Source: Spirochaetales bacterium
GTDB taxonomy: Bacteria; Spirochaetota; Spirochaetia; JAGLYY01
Direction: 5' to 3'
Assembly (NCBI GenBank): GCA_023131935.1
Contig: JAGLYY010000178.1
Coordinates: 1-14,596 of the forward strand
Length of the DNA stretch: 14,596 bases
In this document: positions 5,923 through 13,616 of the stretch, one piece after another
Position numbering within the stretch: position 1 is the first letter of the stretch
Layout: every line of letters starts with the position of its first letter
The notes under the pieces: generated by a model
The model's input: only the letters and a program-made list of their open reading frames with translations
What the model was told of the DNA's origin: nothing
Database searches by the model: none
Position numbers and translations under genes: made by a program

Positions 5923-6314
5923 TGGATCTGTACATAAACCTTTCGGTTACGGGGACCATCAAATTCGCAGAGAAAAATTCCCTGCCAGGTACCCAGAAGC
6001 AGCCGGCCGTCTGAGATCGGAATAGATGAATTCGATCCCATCAGGCTTGTTTTGATATGGGCGGCGGAATTCCCCTCGGCATGAAGGTATTCATCATGAA
6101 GGGGAACGATTTTACCAAGCTCTTTCAGGATGTCTCTCTCAACATCCGGGTCCGCCGCCTCGTTTATCGTGATTCCGCAGGTTGTGTGGGGGACATAGAT
6201 GGTACAAATCCCCTCTTGTATCCCGCTTTCCTGTACTATCCGTTTTATCCTTTGAGTAATATTTATAAATTCAATCGGTTTCCCCGTTGCAACCCTGAGG
6301 GTTGTGGCAGGCAT
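5919..6314 (-). CDS. yjbQ: YjbQ / UPF0047 family protein
   Basis: This 131-residue cytoplasmic protein has the normal family length. The conserved sites are all present: HTTCGITINEAADPDV (43-58), LHAEGNSAAHIKTSLMG (77-93) and GTWQGIFLCEFDGPR (108-122). The histidines and acidic residues in these motifs form the conserved pocket of the family, whose members are trimeric. A weak thiamine-phosphate synthase activity has been described for E. coli YjbQ, but the physiological role is not settled, and no thiamine genes are near. The start ATG lies one base after the ctpA stop, and its GGGAG site lies inside ctpA 9 nt upstream, so it is coupled to ctpA. Its stop overlaps the start of rsmE by 4 nt. 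Confidence 0.93.
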   Translation of the reverse strand: MPATTLRVATGKPIEFINITQRIKRIVQESGIQEGICTIYVPHTTCGITINEAADPDVERDILKELGKIVPLHDEYLHAEGNSAAHIKTSLMGSNSSIPISDGRLLLGTWQGIFLCEFDGPRNRKVYVQIQ

Positions 6315-6315
6315 A

Positions 6316-7725
6316 CTAAAAATCTCCCTTTTCGATGATATTCACCGCTTCCTGGAGAATGGTGTCAAATTCAAGATCATAGATGGGGGGGAAATCAAGT
6401 TTCCTGTTATAGTCCTCACGGATAAGTTTCCTCACTATCTTTTCGGGCAGAATGATGTTGTCCTCTTCAAGGCCTTTTATAAAGTTACGGATGTCTCTTT
6501 CAGACATTTCCTGGTGGGATTCGACGAAGTTTATAATCCGATGTTCTTCGAGAAGACGCTGATAAGCTTCATTTTCTTCGTCGGTATACTCCTCTTTTTC
6601 GACTATTCTGTCGGGTTCAATACCGATTTTATCGATGTTAACACCGCTCGGGGTGAAATACCGGGACATGGTCATTTTAAATCCTCCATCCCCAAGGCGC
6701 CGAATCTGTTGTACCGACCCTTTTCCAAAGGAAGTTTGACCCACTAACAGGGCCCTTCCCGTATCCTTGAGAGCACCTGCCAGGATTTCTGAAGCTGACG
6801 CGGATCCTTTATCGATGAGCACAATGATGGGCAGGTTTTCCGGAATGAGGACTTGCCGTTTCGCGGAAAAAACCGTGTTTTCTGAGGGGATCCTTGATCG
6901 GGTGCTGACTATCGTCCCGGACTTGAGGAAAAAATCTACAATATCAACTACCGAATCCAGGCGCCCACCGGGATTCTGTCTTAAATCTATGATAAGGGAG
7001 GTGTAATCATGATCCTGAAAATCCTCTATTGCCTCTTTCACCCTGTCGTCGGTAAAGGGGGTAAATTGGATGATTCTGAGGTAGCCTATCCCTCCGGGCA
7101 TCATTGCGTGGCGTACGGTTGGGACCTCAATAATTGCCCGGGTGATGGTAACATCGAAGGTAAGTTTTTCTCCCCGCAGGATAGTGACTACCACATCGGT
7201 ACCGGCTACTCCGCGAAGTGTATCTACTACCTCGTCGCTCGACATATCTTCAGTGGATTCATCGTCGATAGCGATAATGAGGTCGCCGGCGTGGATCCCT
7301 GCCCTGTAAGCCGGGGTCCCCTCAATTGGGGCGATTACTTCAACGAAGACCCCTCCCCGGTGGCCGGGGCGTGTGTCATCGGGGATCTGTTTGGATATGT
7401 ATAAACCCACTCCTCCAAAATTCCCGGTAGTGGTATCCGACAGATCATCCATGTCGTTGGCGGTTAAGTAGTAGGAATAGGGATCGTCAAGGCTTTCGAA
7501 TAATCCGATGAGGGCTCCTTCAAGAAGTTGTTCCGCGGGCACATTCTCAACGTAGTTATCGTGAATGAACCGGAATACCTCATCAAAAACCTGTAAATAT
7601 TCGTACGTGTCGTCATAACCCGGGGAGGATTGAGCTATTACCGAGGGGGTAATAGCGATAAATCCAATACCGAGCAGAAGGACAACCGTTATAGTTATCC
7701 AGATAAATCTTTCTCGAATGTTCAT
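6316..7725 (-). CDS. ctpA: Carboxy-terminal processing protease (S41 family, CtpA type)
   Basis: This 469-residue periplasmic serine protease cleaves proteins near their C-termini and helps turn over envelope proteins. Residues 1-32 hold a signal peptide or anchor: MNIRERF, a hydrophobic stretch WITITVVLLLGIGFIAITPSV, and AQSS. A PDZ domain lies at about 104-185, with FGGVGLYI and GDLIIAIDD. The S41 domain follows, with LIIDLRQNPGG (244-254), the nucleophile region KGSASASEI (306-314) and TSFGKGSVQ (331-339). Ser310 and Lys335 are 25 residues apart, as in known members. A C-terminal helical extension (about 375-469) is longer than a minimal CtpA. The start is the ATG at 7725, with GGAG 6 nt upstream; a TTG 33 nt further up lies within the predicted -10 box and is rejected. 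It heads the operon ctpA-yjbQ-rsmE-tagA-like. Confidence 0.95.
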   Translation of the reverse strand: MNIRERFIWITITVVLLLGIGFIAITPSVIAQSSPGYDDTYEYLQVFDEVFRFIHDNYVENVPAEQLLEGALIGLFESLDDPYSYYLTANDMDDLSDTTTGNFGGVGLYISKQIPDDTRPGHRGGVFVEVIAPIEGTPAYRAGIHAGDLIIAIDDESTEDMSSDEVVDTLRGVAGTDVVVTILRGEKLTFDVTITRAIIEVPTVRHAMMPGGIGYLRIIQFTPFTDDRVKEAIEDFQDHDYTSLIIDLRQNPGGRLDSVVDIVDFFLKSGTIVSTRSRIPSENTVFSAKRQVLIPENLPIIVLIDKGSASASEILAGALKDTGRALLVGQTSFGKGSVQQIRRLGDGGFKMTMSRYFTPSGVNIDKIGIEPDRIVEKEEYTDEENEAYQRLLEEHRIINFVESHQEMSERDIRNFIKGLEEDNIILPEKIVRKLIREDYNRKLDFPPIYDLEFDTILQEAVNIIEKGDF

Positions 7726-7757
7726 GCTTTTCTCCGTAGTATTGTCCTTTATCCTCA

Positions 7758-7787
7758 ATTATTAGCAGGTTTTCCAAGAAAAGTTAA
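7758..7787 (-). promoter_or_regulatory. Candidate sigma-70-type promoter for the ctpA operon
   Basis: On the minus strand: TTAACT (7787-7782), an 18-nt spacer, then AATAAT (7763-7758). The -10 matches five of six consensus bases and the -35 four of six. The leader to the ATG at 7725 would be about 25 nt and contains the GGAG site. It is plausible but not strong. Confidence 0.4.
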
Positions 7788-7817
7788 CCCTGGTACTATG
7801 ATATCCCTCCCAAAGCC

Positions 7818-7837
7818 CTCCGACAACATTGTCAGAG
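7818..7837. promoter_or_regulatory. 20-bp near-perfect dyad, candidate operator
   Basis: The site reads CTCCGACAACATTGTCAGAG, that is CTC-N-GACAA-NN-TTGTC-N-GAG. All positions are symmetric apart from the single bases after CTC / before GAG and the two central bases. It lies in the divergent gap between ctpA and the membrane protein gene, 30 bp upstream of the proposed ctpA -35. The size and symmetry fit a dimeric helix-turn-helix repressor or activator. I do not recognise the regulator. Confidence 0.45.
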
Positions 7838-7906
7838 AGGAAAAGTCGCAAAGGCAATCAGATATTTTCTCTCTTTTTCTCAAGCACCATCTTGACCTGT
7901 CATACA

Positions 7907-8389
7907 ATGAAAAACTACATTTCTATTATGCGTGTACAACGTGGTTTATTGTTTCTCGGGGGAATCTGGGAACTGATCCGAATGCCTCTTCTTTTCCTTC
8001 CTCTCCTGCTTGTCCTTAATCCCTCTTTTCATTTGACAACGAATCTCGCTTTGATCTGGCTTGGAGGTCCCCAGATCTTCATTGCCGCAGGATTTATCCT
8101 GCTTTTTTTCTATCCTGATAGGTACGGGGGCTTTGCCAAACTCCTTGCGGTGGGGAAAATCCTGCAGGTGGTAACCGGTTTCGGTTATTTTCTCGCGAAA
8201 TCCGGAATAATTCCCCTGTCTTCCAGGACTGATCCTGAAGACCTTCGTCAGCTACTTGTTCCCCTTTTCATATCCATTGTAGATTTGATTTTCTTTTTCT
8301 TTCTGCTATCATATAAGCAGCCTGCCAGCCATGACCATGCCAGAGCCGAGCTTCCAGGTTTTCAGGAAACCCTGATTGAGGAGGAATAG
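7907..8389 (+). CDS. Small four-helix membrane protein, function unknown
   Basis: I do not recognise this 160-residue protein. Four hydrophobic segments are visible at about 13-37, 47-69, 80-101 and 118-139, joined by short loops, with a charged acidic tail (about 141-160) that ends in IEEE. There are no cysteine or metal motifs. The ATG at 7907 is chosen as the longest sensible start in front of the first membrane segment, but no Shine-Dalgarno is present; an ATG at 7928 or a TTG at 7829 are alternatives, so the start is uncertain. The stop is immediately followed by the ATG of the MinD-like ATPase gene (8390) with no base between, and GGAGG at the end of this gene serves as ribosome binding site for the next. 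This coupling suggests it anchors or partners the ATPase at the membrane. That is an inference from position. Confidence 0.75.
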   Translation: MKNYISIMRVQRGLLFLGGIWELIRMPLLFLPLLLVLNPSFHLTTNLALIWLGGPQIFIAAGFILLFFYPDRYGGFAKLLAVGKILQVVTGFGYFLAKSGIIPLSSRTDPEDLRQLLVPLFISIVDLIFFFFLLSYKQPASHDHARAELPGFQETLIEEE

Positions 8390-9532
8390 ATGCACATCCT
8401 GCCTATCGCAAGTGGAAAGGGCGGTGTTGGCAAATCACTTATTGCCGCGAATCTTTCCATTGCTCTTGCTCAGTCCGGAAAAAAAGTGGTACTCGCGGAC
8501 CTTGATCTTGGCGCTTCCAACCTGCACCAAATCCTTGGGCTTGGGGCCTTAAAAGAGGGAATCGGGACATTCCTGGCAAATGAAAAGGGGGAAATATCCG
8601 ATTACCTCGTTAACACTAATTATGATAATCTTCTTTTTCTTCCGGGGGACGCGGAGATACCGGGAGTCGCGAACCTTAAAGCCGGGCAGAAAAATCTCAT
8701 TATGAAGCGGTTCCTTCAACTGGATACGGAATACCTCATCATAGATTTAGGGGCCGGATCCAGTTACAATACCGTCGACTTTTTTCTCTCTTCCGGTCAC
8801 GGTATTATTGTTACAAAACCCACCTTAACAGCTACCCTGAATGCCTACCTGTTCCTGAAGAATTCTGTTTTCAGGATCATGATGAACTCCTTCCACAAGG
8901 GAACGAAAGCAAGGGAGCGTTTTAATGAGCTGATGCACGATAGCACCTCCATCCAGAAGGTGTATATTCCCAGACTTGTGGCGGAAATATCAAAATTTGA
9001 TCCTGAATCCTATGCCAATTTCCGGGAAAAAATAGGAATGTTTCATCCCAGACTCATTCTCAACATGCTTGAGGATCCCCGCGACAGCGGGAAGGCGGGA
9101 AAAATCCGGCGTTCCTGCCGGGAATACCTGGATATCGATATGGAACATCTTGGGATTATTTACAGGGACCATCTGCAGGATATTGCTTTAAACTCCCGGC
9201 TGCCGATTATTGCCTATAAGCCCCAGGCGATTTTATCCCAGGCGATTTACCGGATTGCGGATAAAATTATTAATATTTCGGATGAGGATGCCGGATTTCT
9301 TACTCTCCAGGAACTGGATGAATCCTACCAGACTGCCGACCTGGAGGCGGAAGTTGATTATCAGGTAAGGGTCCATGATCTGGAGAATCTACTGCATAGC
9401 GGCGCTCTTACCAGGGGGGATCTCATTGAGACAGTAAAAACTCAGCAGTTTGAAATCAATTCTCTTAAAAGGGAGAACCAGCTTATTAAGTCAAAGCTTC
9501 TGAAAGCCGCAGAAGAAGGTTTCAGGGTGTAA
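8390..9532 (+). CDS. MinD/ParA-family ATPase with C-terminal coiled-coil extension
   Basis: This 380-residue P-loop ATPase belongs to the SIMIBI class. The deviant Walker A is SGKGGVGKS (8-16) with the signature Lys10 next to catalytic Lys15. Walker A' is VLADLDLGASN (34-44), and Walker B is LIIDLGAGSS (116-125). VTKPTLTATLNAY (141-153) is the usual MinD/FlhG specificity segment. Proteins of this group switch between ADP-bound monomer and ATP-bound dimer to place other machinery in the cell. Beyond the normal fold (about 260-295) there is an extra tail of about 80 residues, with a heptad-like charged helix at 320-372, in place of the short amphipathic membrane helix that ends MinD. An insertion at about 165-215 is also long. 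It is fused in operon terms to a membrane protein (0 nt) and to the FapA-like gene (1 nt). It is not a standard MinD, and an FlhG-like or ParA-like orphan role is most likely. Confidence 0.9.
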   Translation: MHILPIASGKGGVGKSLIAANLSIALAQSGKKVVLADLDLGASNLHQILGLGALKEGIGTFLANEKGEISDYLVNTNYDNLLFLPGDAEIPGVANLKAGQKNLIMKRFLQLDTEYLIIDLGAGSSYNTVDFFLSSGHGIIVTKPTLTATLNAYLFLKNSVFRIMMNSFHKGTKARERFNELMHDSTSIQKVYIPRLVAEISKFDPESYANFREKIGMFHPRLILNMLEDPRDSGKAGKIRRSCREYLDIDMEHLGIIYRDHLQDIALNSRLPIIAYKPQAILSQAIYRIADKIINISDEDAGFLTLQELDESYQTADLEAEVDYQVRVHDLENLLHSGALTRGDLIETVKTQQFEINSLKRENQLIKSKLLKAAEEGFRV

Positions 9533-9533
9533 C

Positions 9534-12479
9534 ATGGCAACTGAACGTCGAGGTAAAGTTACCATTCTTGCCGATGAGGCGGGCCTTGCAGCCGAATTGT
9601 ATTTTTATCCTGAAGATGAAGGGGACGTTGTTACAATAGAGGTAATTCAGCAGGCCCTGTCTGAAAAAAATATCTCAACAGGATTTTCCCCGGGGGACCT
9701 CGAAAAAGCGTTAGAACTCATTAGCAAATCCGGGAGTGAGGGGACAAAACTCATTATCGCGAAGGGGACCCCACCTGAGGAGGCGGCGGTTTTTGAATGG
9801 AAGGAGCTTGAGGTTCCTGGGTCTATGAAGGATGATTCTGAGGCAATCCTTAAATCTGCCCCTCCGGTCCTGGTTTTCCGGGAATGGGATGAGAAAATCC
9901 CGACACAAAAGAAAGTAGTAAAAAAAGGAAAACCCCCCTTTGCGCGGAGAAAGGAAGAGACCGTTACCGTTATGGAGAAGGTTACCCAACGGGAGGCGGT
10001 GGAGGTTGATACTAAGATTCTTGGTACCGGGTTAGTCGCTAAGGGAGACATCCTTGTTTCAATCGAACCGGGAAAACCGGGGAAACTTGGGAAAAATATC
10101 TTCGGTAAACCGATTCTCCCTAAACTCCAAGTGGAGGAAGCGATCTTTTTGGGAGAGGGGGTAATTCGGGAGGGGTCGACGATCAAGGCTACACGGCGCG
10201 GTTTCATGCGTCGGGGGAACAACTGGGTGGAGGTTATCAGTTTCCAACATCATGAGTGGACTGTAATTCTTTCCCGAGATAAGAGTACTGTTTTTTTTAA
10301 TTTCACCCCGGGAGATCGGGATGGAAAGGCCCCGAAAGCTTCTGAGGTTCTCGATGAAGCGGTTGCCCTTGGGGTGAGAAAGGAATCCCTGCTCTCTGAG
10401 AAAGCGCTTCGGAAGATCATCAATCAAGCCGTTTCCAGTGGAACACCCCTGCCGTGCATATCGATTTCCCGGAATTCAGATGCCATTTTTAATATCGAGA
10501 TTGATGAACGCAATATGAAAGCCACCCTTCATGTCCTTAAGGGACAGGGGGAGGGAAAGCCCCTGTCTCTGAAAGATCTGGGTAATGCTATAAAGCAGAG
10601 TGGTTTTAAGGGGATGAACTTTGCGAAGATAAAGGAGGATATCCTTACCTTTTACTGTTCGCATGACATGGAGCTGAGAGATTATCCGCTTGCCCAGGGG
10701 AAGGAACCTCAAACAGGAGAAACGAAAACTTTAAAATTTACCATTGATCTTTTGGATCCAAAAATAACAGGAACCATAATAGCGCGGTGTTCATCGGTAG
10801 GGAAAGGTGCTGATATCCCTTCCCTCGAGGAATTTCCTATAAGTGATGCTGAAGATATGGCTTTTGTGGCAGTCGATACAACCCTTGCCCAATTAGAGGG
10901 GGAAGGAAAACCTGAACCCGGGTATGATATCTTTGGCAAACCTGTTGAAGTCACACCTGATCAAACTCAGGATGTCAGACTCCTGGAGAATCTCTACAAA
11001 GATGGAAACTCCATTGTCGCAAAGAGTGACGGCGTTCTCGAGGTTTTTACCAAAGATGGGATCCGGGTATTACGGGTCAGAAAGCACCGTGATTGTGAGG
11101 TAAGTATCCGGCTTTCTGATGACAAGATGATGGCCCAGCTTATGCTTTTCGCGGCGGAGGGGACCGGAGAGCCCCTCACCCTGGAGATGGTAAGTGAGAA
11201 AATCAAGGAAGCAGGGGTCGTTAAGGGACTCAACAGTACCGCTATTACCCATGCCTTCGAAGAGGCGAAGGAAACAGGCAAGAGCAATGAAGTTATTATT
11301 GCCATGGGCAATCCGCCGCAAAACGCGGGAATGAGCCGAATAGATTTTAAAATCGATCTTGCAACGGGAGATGCTGTAGTAATAAACGGTTCCGGCAAGG
11401 CGGATTTCCGTAAACAGGACCGTATTACCCCGGTAAAGAAGGACGAAGTTATCGCGGAGATTTTGACCCCTGAGGTAAAACCTCTTGACGGATGGGATGT
11501 TCAGGGTAATGCCCTGAAGGCTTCCGCGGCTCCGCCCCTGACGCTGCAGATCGGGAATAACATCCGCAAGGAAGAACGGGAGCCGGGCATAATAAGTCTT
11601 ATCGCGGATAAAAACGGTGAATTGATCTATGACGAAAGGAAGATAGAGGTCCGGGATGCTCATCTCGTAAAGGGCGATATTGATATGTCCCAGGGTAATG
11701 TGAAGTTTTCCGGATCTGTTCAAATAACCGGAACAGTACGCAGCGGTTTTTCGGTATTTTCCGGGGGAGATATCATGATCGGTGAGGGTGTTGAATGTGC
11801 CCTTCTTTCGGCAGAGGGATCGATCAGTATCAAACAGGGGATTATTGGTGCTGGAAAAGCGGTCCTCCGGGCAAAGGAAAATGTAGAGTTCGCCTTTGCC
11901 GAACAAACAACGGTCCTTGCTGTGGGAGATGTGAACATTCAGAACAGCGCCTTAAAATGTGATATCAAATGCAACGGGCTCTTAACCTTGCAAAGTGAGA
12001 AGGGAAATCTGCTAGGAGGCTCTGTAAGGAGCAGGGGAGGCCTCAAAGCAATGAACATCGGTTCAGAAAAAGGGATCGAAACCCGGATTAGCTTTGGCCA
12101 GAATTATCTTATTGCCGATCAAATTGAAGCGGAAGAACGGGAAATTCAAAAAATCAGAGATCACATTCTGAAACTGGATTCCATGATGCGGCAGCTCGAA
12201 CGGGATGGGGACCGGAGACGTCTTTCACTCGCGCGGCAGACCAAACTGAAATACATGAAGATTATTGAAAAAAGAAGCGTTCGGTTGTTTTCTTTAAGGG
12301 AAAATTTCGAGGAACACCACGCGAGCGAAATCGTTGTACGGGGGACAATCTTTCCGGGGGTGGTAATAGAGAGCCATGGGCGGTTCTATGAGGTTGACAA
12401 ACCGAAGAAACATATTACCATCACATTCAACAGCGAAACAGGACATATTGAAGAAACGGAAGTGGAACGTTCCAAATAA
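9534..12479 (+). CDS. Large multi-module FapA/DUF342-family protein
   Basis: This 981-residue cytoplasmic protein has no signal peptide. Typical FapA/DUF342 proteins are about 450-650 residues. The N-terminal FapA module appears several times. A strand-strand-helix unit recurs at about 8-78, 243-309, 316-390 and 521-598. A beta-rich unit with a GKPG..IFGKP-type turn recurs at about 160-232 (GKNIFGKPI), 400-505 (GYDIFGKPV) and 602-705 (GWDVQGNAL). Then follows a right-handed beta-helix-like, bactofilin-like region at about 705-856 with short strand repeats such as GDIDMSQGNVKFSGSVQITG. A coiled coil lies at about 862-925, and a final beta segment at 930-981. In Vibrio, FapA links glucose-PTS signalling to polar flagellar assembly; other members are unstudied. 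It starts 1 nt after the MinD-like ATPase stop and is followed by lgt after 18 nt. A polymerising or scaffold role at the membrane or pole is inferred. Confidence 0.88.
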   Translation: MATERRGKVTILADEAGLAAELYFYPEDEGDVVTIEVIQQALSEKNISTGFSPGDLEKALELISKSGSEGTKLIIAKGTPPEEAAVFEWKELEVPGSMKDDSEAILKSAPPVLVFREWDEKIPTQKKVVKKGKPPFARRKEETVTVMEKVTQREAVEVDTKILGTGLVAKGDILVSIEPGKPGKLGKNIFGKPILPKLQVEEAIFLGEGVIREGSTIKATRRGFMRRGNNWVEVISFQHHEWTVILSRDKSTVFFNFTPGDRDGKAPKASEVLDEAVALGVRKESLLSEKALRKIINQAVSSGTPLPCISISRNSDAIFNIEIDERNMKATLHVLKGQGEGKPLSLKDLGNAIKQSGFKGMNFAKIKEDILTFYCSHDMELRDYPLAQGKEPQTGETKTLKFTIDLLDPKITGTIIARCSSVGKGADIPSLEEFPISDAEDMAFVAVDTTLAQLEGEGKPEPGYDIFGKPVEVTPDQTQDVRLLENLYKDGNSIVAKSDGVLEVFTKDGIRVLRVRKHRDCEVSIRLSDDKMMAQLMLFAAEGTGEPLTLEMVSEKIKEAGVVKGLNSTAITHAFEEAKETGKSNEVIIAMGNPPQNAGMSRIDFKIDLATGDAVVINGSGKADFRKQDRITPVKKDEVIAEILTPEVKPLDGWDVQGNALKASAAPPLTLQIGNNIRKEEREPGIISLIADKNGELIYDERKIEVRDAHLVKGDIDMSQGNVKFSGSVQITGTVRSGFSVFSGGDIMIGEGVECALLSAEGSISIKQGIIGAGKAVLRAKENVEFAFAEQTTVLAVGDVNIQNSALKCDIKCNGLLTLQSEKGNLLGGSVRSRGGLKAMNIGSEKGIETRISFGQNYLIADQIEAEEREIQKIRDHILKLDSMMRQLERDGDRRRLSLARQTKLKYMKIIEKRSVRLFSLRENFEEHHASEIVVRGTIFPGVVIESHGRFYEVDKPKKHITITFNSETGHIEETEVERSK

Positions 12480-12497
12480 TTTACATGGAGATTTAAC

Positions 12498-13511
12498 ATG
12501 TTAGGGTTTATACATTTCCCCTCCTGGCTAAGGCCGGAGATCATCCCGGGGTTACCCATACGGTGGTATGGCATCATGTATCTGGTTGCCTTTGCCGTTG
12601 CCTTTTTCCTTACCAGATACCAGATTCGGGAACGGAAGATGAATGTTGCGAGTGACGATGTGATAAATCTGTTTTTCTGGGGTATCATTGGACTCCTTCT
12701 AGGGGCCAGGATTTTTTCTACCCTTATCTATGATCAATCTGGTGATTACTGGCGACAGCCCTGGCTTATTTTCTGGCCATTCAGCCAGGGACGATTTGTT
12801 GGTTTTCAGGGGTTGTCTTACCATGGCGGCCTGTTCGGCATCATTGTTGCCTCCTTGATTTATCTGCGGATCCGTAAGATGGACTTCTGGGATTGGGCGG
12901 ATATGGTAGGGATCAGCGCGCCCCTTGGGTATACTTTCGGAAGGCTCGGCAATTTCATCAACGCGGAGCTTTATGGCAGGGTTACCTCTTCCGGCTGGGG
13001 AATGTTGTTTCCCCACGCTGAAAGAGTTCCGGCGAACAATTTCGCGGTGGAGGAGATCGCCCGGGAAACGGGGATTGAAATTACCGGCCCCCTGGTAAAC
13101 CTTCCCAGGCATCCTTCCCAACTCTATGAAGCCTTTTTTGAGGGGATCTTCCTCTGGGCGGTGTTGTGGTTTGTGTTCAGAAAACGGCGGAAATTCAAGG
13201 GACAGCTCGTTTCCCTCTATGTGATCGGATATGGGATTGTACGATTTTTCATTGAATATTTTCGGGAACCCGACGCAGGGCTGAACTTCCCCATTCACCT
13301 CTCTTTAGTGGACAATCCCAGGTATCTGCTTCTTACCCCCTGGAACTTTACTATGGGGCAGGTCCTTTGCGCCATAATGATTGTTGTAGGGGTTTTGATG
13401 TATTTTCTCCTGCGGCATAAGGACTTTCGGGAGCAGAAGATAGAGGCGAATGGGAAGAAAAAGAAAGTCGGCCGGAAATTGAGGAAGCGGATTGGTAATG
13501 GAAACCACTAA
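12498..13511 (+). CDS. lgt: Phosphatidylglycerol:prolipoprotein diacylglyceryl transferase (Lgt)
   Basis: This 337-residue inner-membrane enzyme transfers the diacylglyceryl group of phosphatidylglycerol to the lipobox cysteine of prolipoproteins, the first step of lipoprotein maturation. Seven hydrophobic segments are visible. All family signatures are there: IRWYGIMYL (21-29), GARIF (69-73), the essential histidine in SYHGGLFG (107-114), the Lgt signature GRLGNFINAELYGR (148-161), HPSQLYEAFFEG (205-216), and FFIEYFREPD (250-259). It is longer than E. coli Lgt (291) because of an added loop around 170-203, an expanded 266-285 loop, and a basic tail (307-337) rich in Lys and Arg. A GGAG site lies 7 nt before the ATG. 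It follows the FapA-like gene by 18 nt, so it is probably read from the same transcript. Confidence 0.97.
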   Translation: MLGFIHFPSWLRPEIIPGLPIRWYGIMYLVAFAVAFFLTRYQIRERKMNVASDDVINLFFWGIIGLLLGARIFSTLIYDQSGDYWRQPWLIFWPFSQGRFVGFQGLSYHGGLFGIIVASLIYLRIRKMDFWDWADMVGISAPLGYTFGRLGNFINAELYGRVTSSGWGMLFPHAERVPANNFAVEEIARETGIEITGPLVNLPRHPSQLYEAFFEGIFLWAVLWFVFRKRRKFKGQLVSLYVIGYGIVRFFIEYFREPDAGLNFPIHLSLVDNPRYLLLTPWNFTMGQVLCAIMIVVGVLMYFLLRHKDFREQKIEANGKKKKVGRKLRKRIGNGNH

Positions 13512-13616
13512 ACTTATTAAGGGATTCCCCTATAGGAAAAGTCAGGCAATCCCGATGGCGTGATTCTTCAATCTCCCGGATCATAGTGCTGGATACAAGG
13601 AAAGGAGAAGTGAAGC

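Noticed and set aside
7726..7758. TTG start of ctpA 11 codons upstream
   Set aside because: It has no ribosome binding site and lies in the predicted -10 box. The ATG at 7725 has GGAG at the right distance and gives a normal signal peptide.
7829..7906. TTG start for the small membrane protein
   Set aside because: It begins within the 20-bp dyad, adds residues unlike a membrane protein N-terminus and has no ribosome binding site. The start remains uncertain all the same.
11070..11906. Long minus-strand open frame of 278 codons inside the FapA-like gene
   Set aside because: It is fully antisense to a well supported gene, has no upstream ribosome binding site and shows no recognisable domain.
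13521..13553. Terminator or riboswitch between lgt and the sigma factor gene
   Set aside because: GGGATT and AATCCC can pair over a 21-nt gap, but the stem is 6 bp, no T run follows and no known riboswitch core is seen.
13540..13575. Sigma-54 promoter in front of the sigma factor gene
   Set aside because: A TGGC is present, but the GC dinucleotide expected about 10 nt after GG is CA, so the -24/-12 rule is not met.
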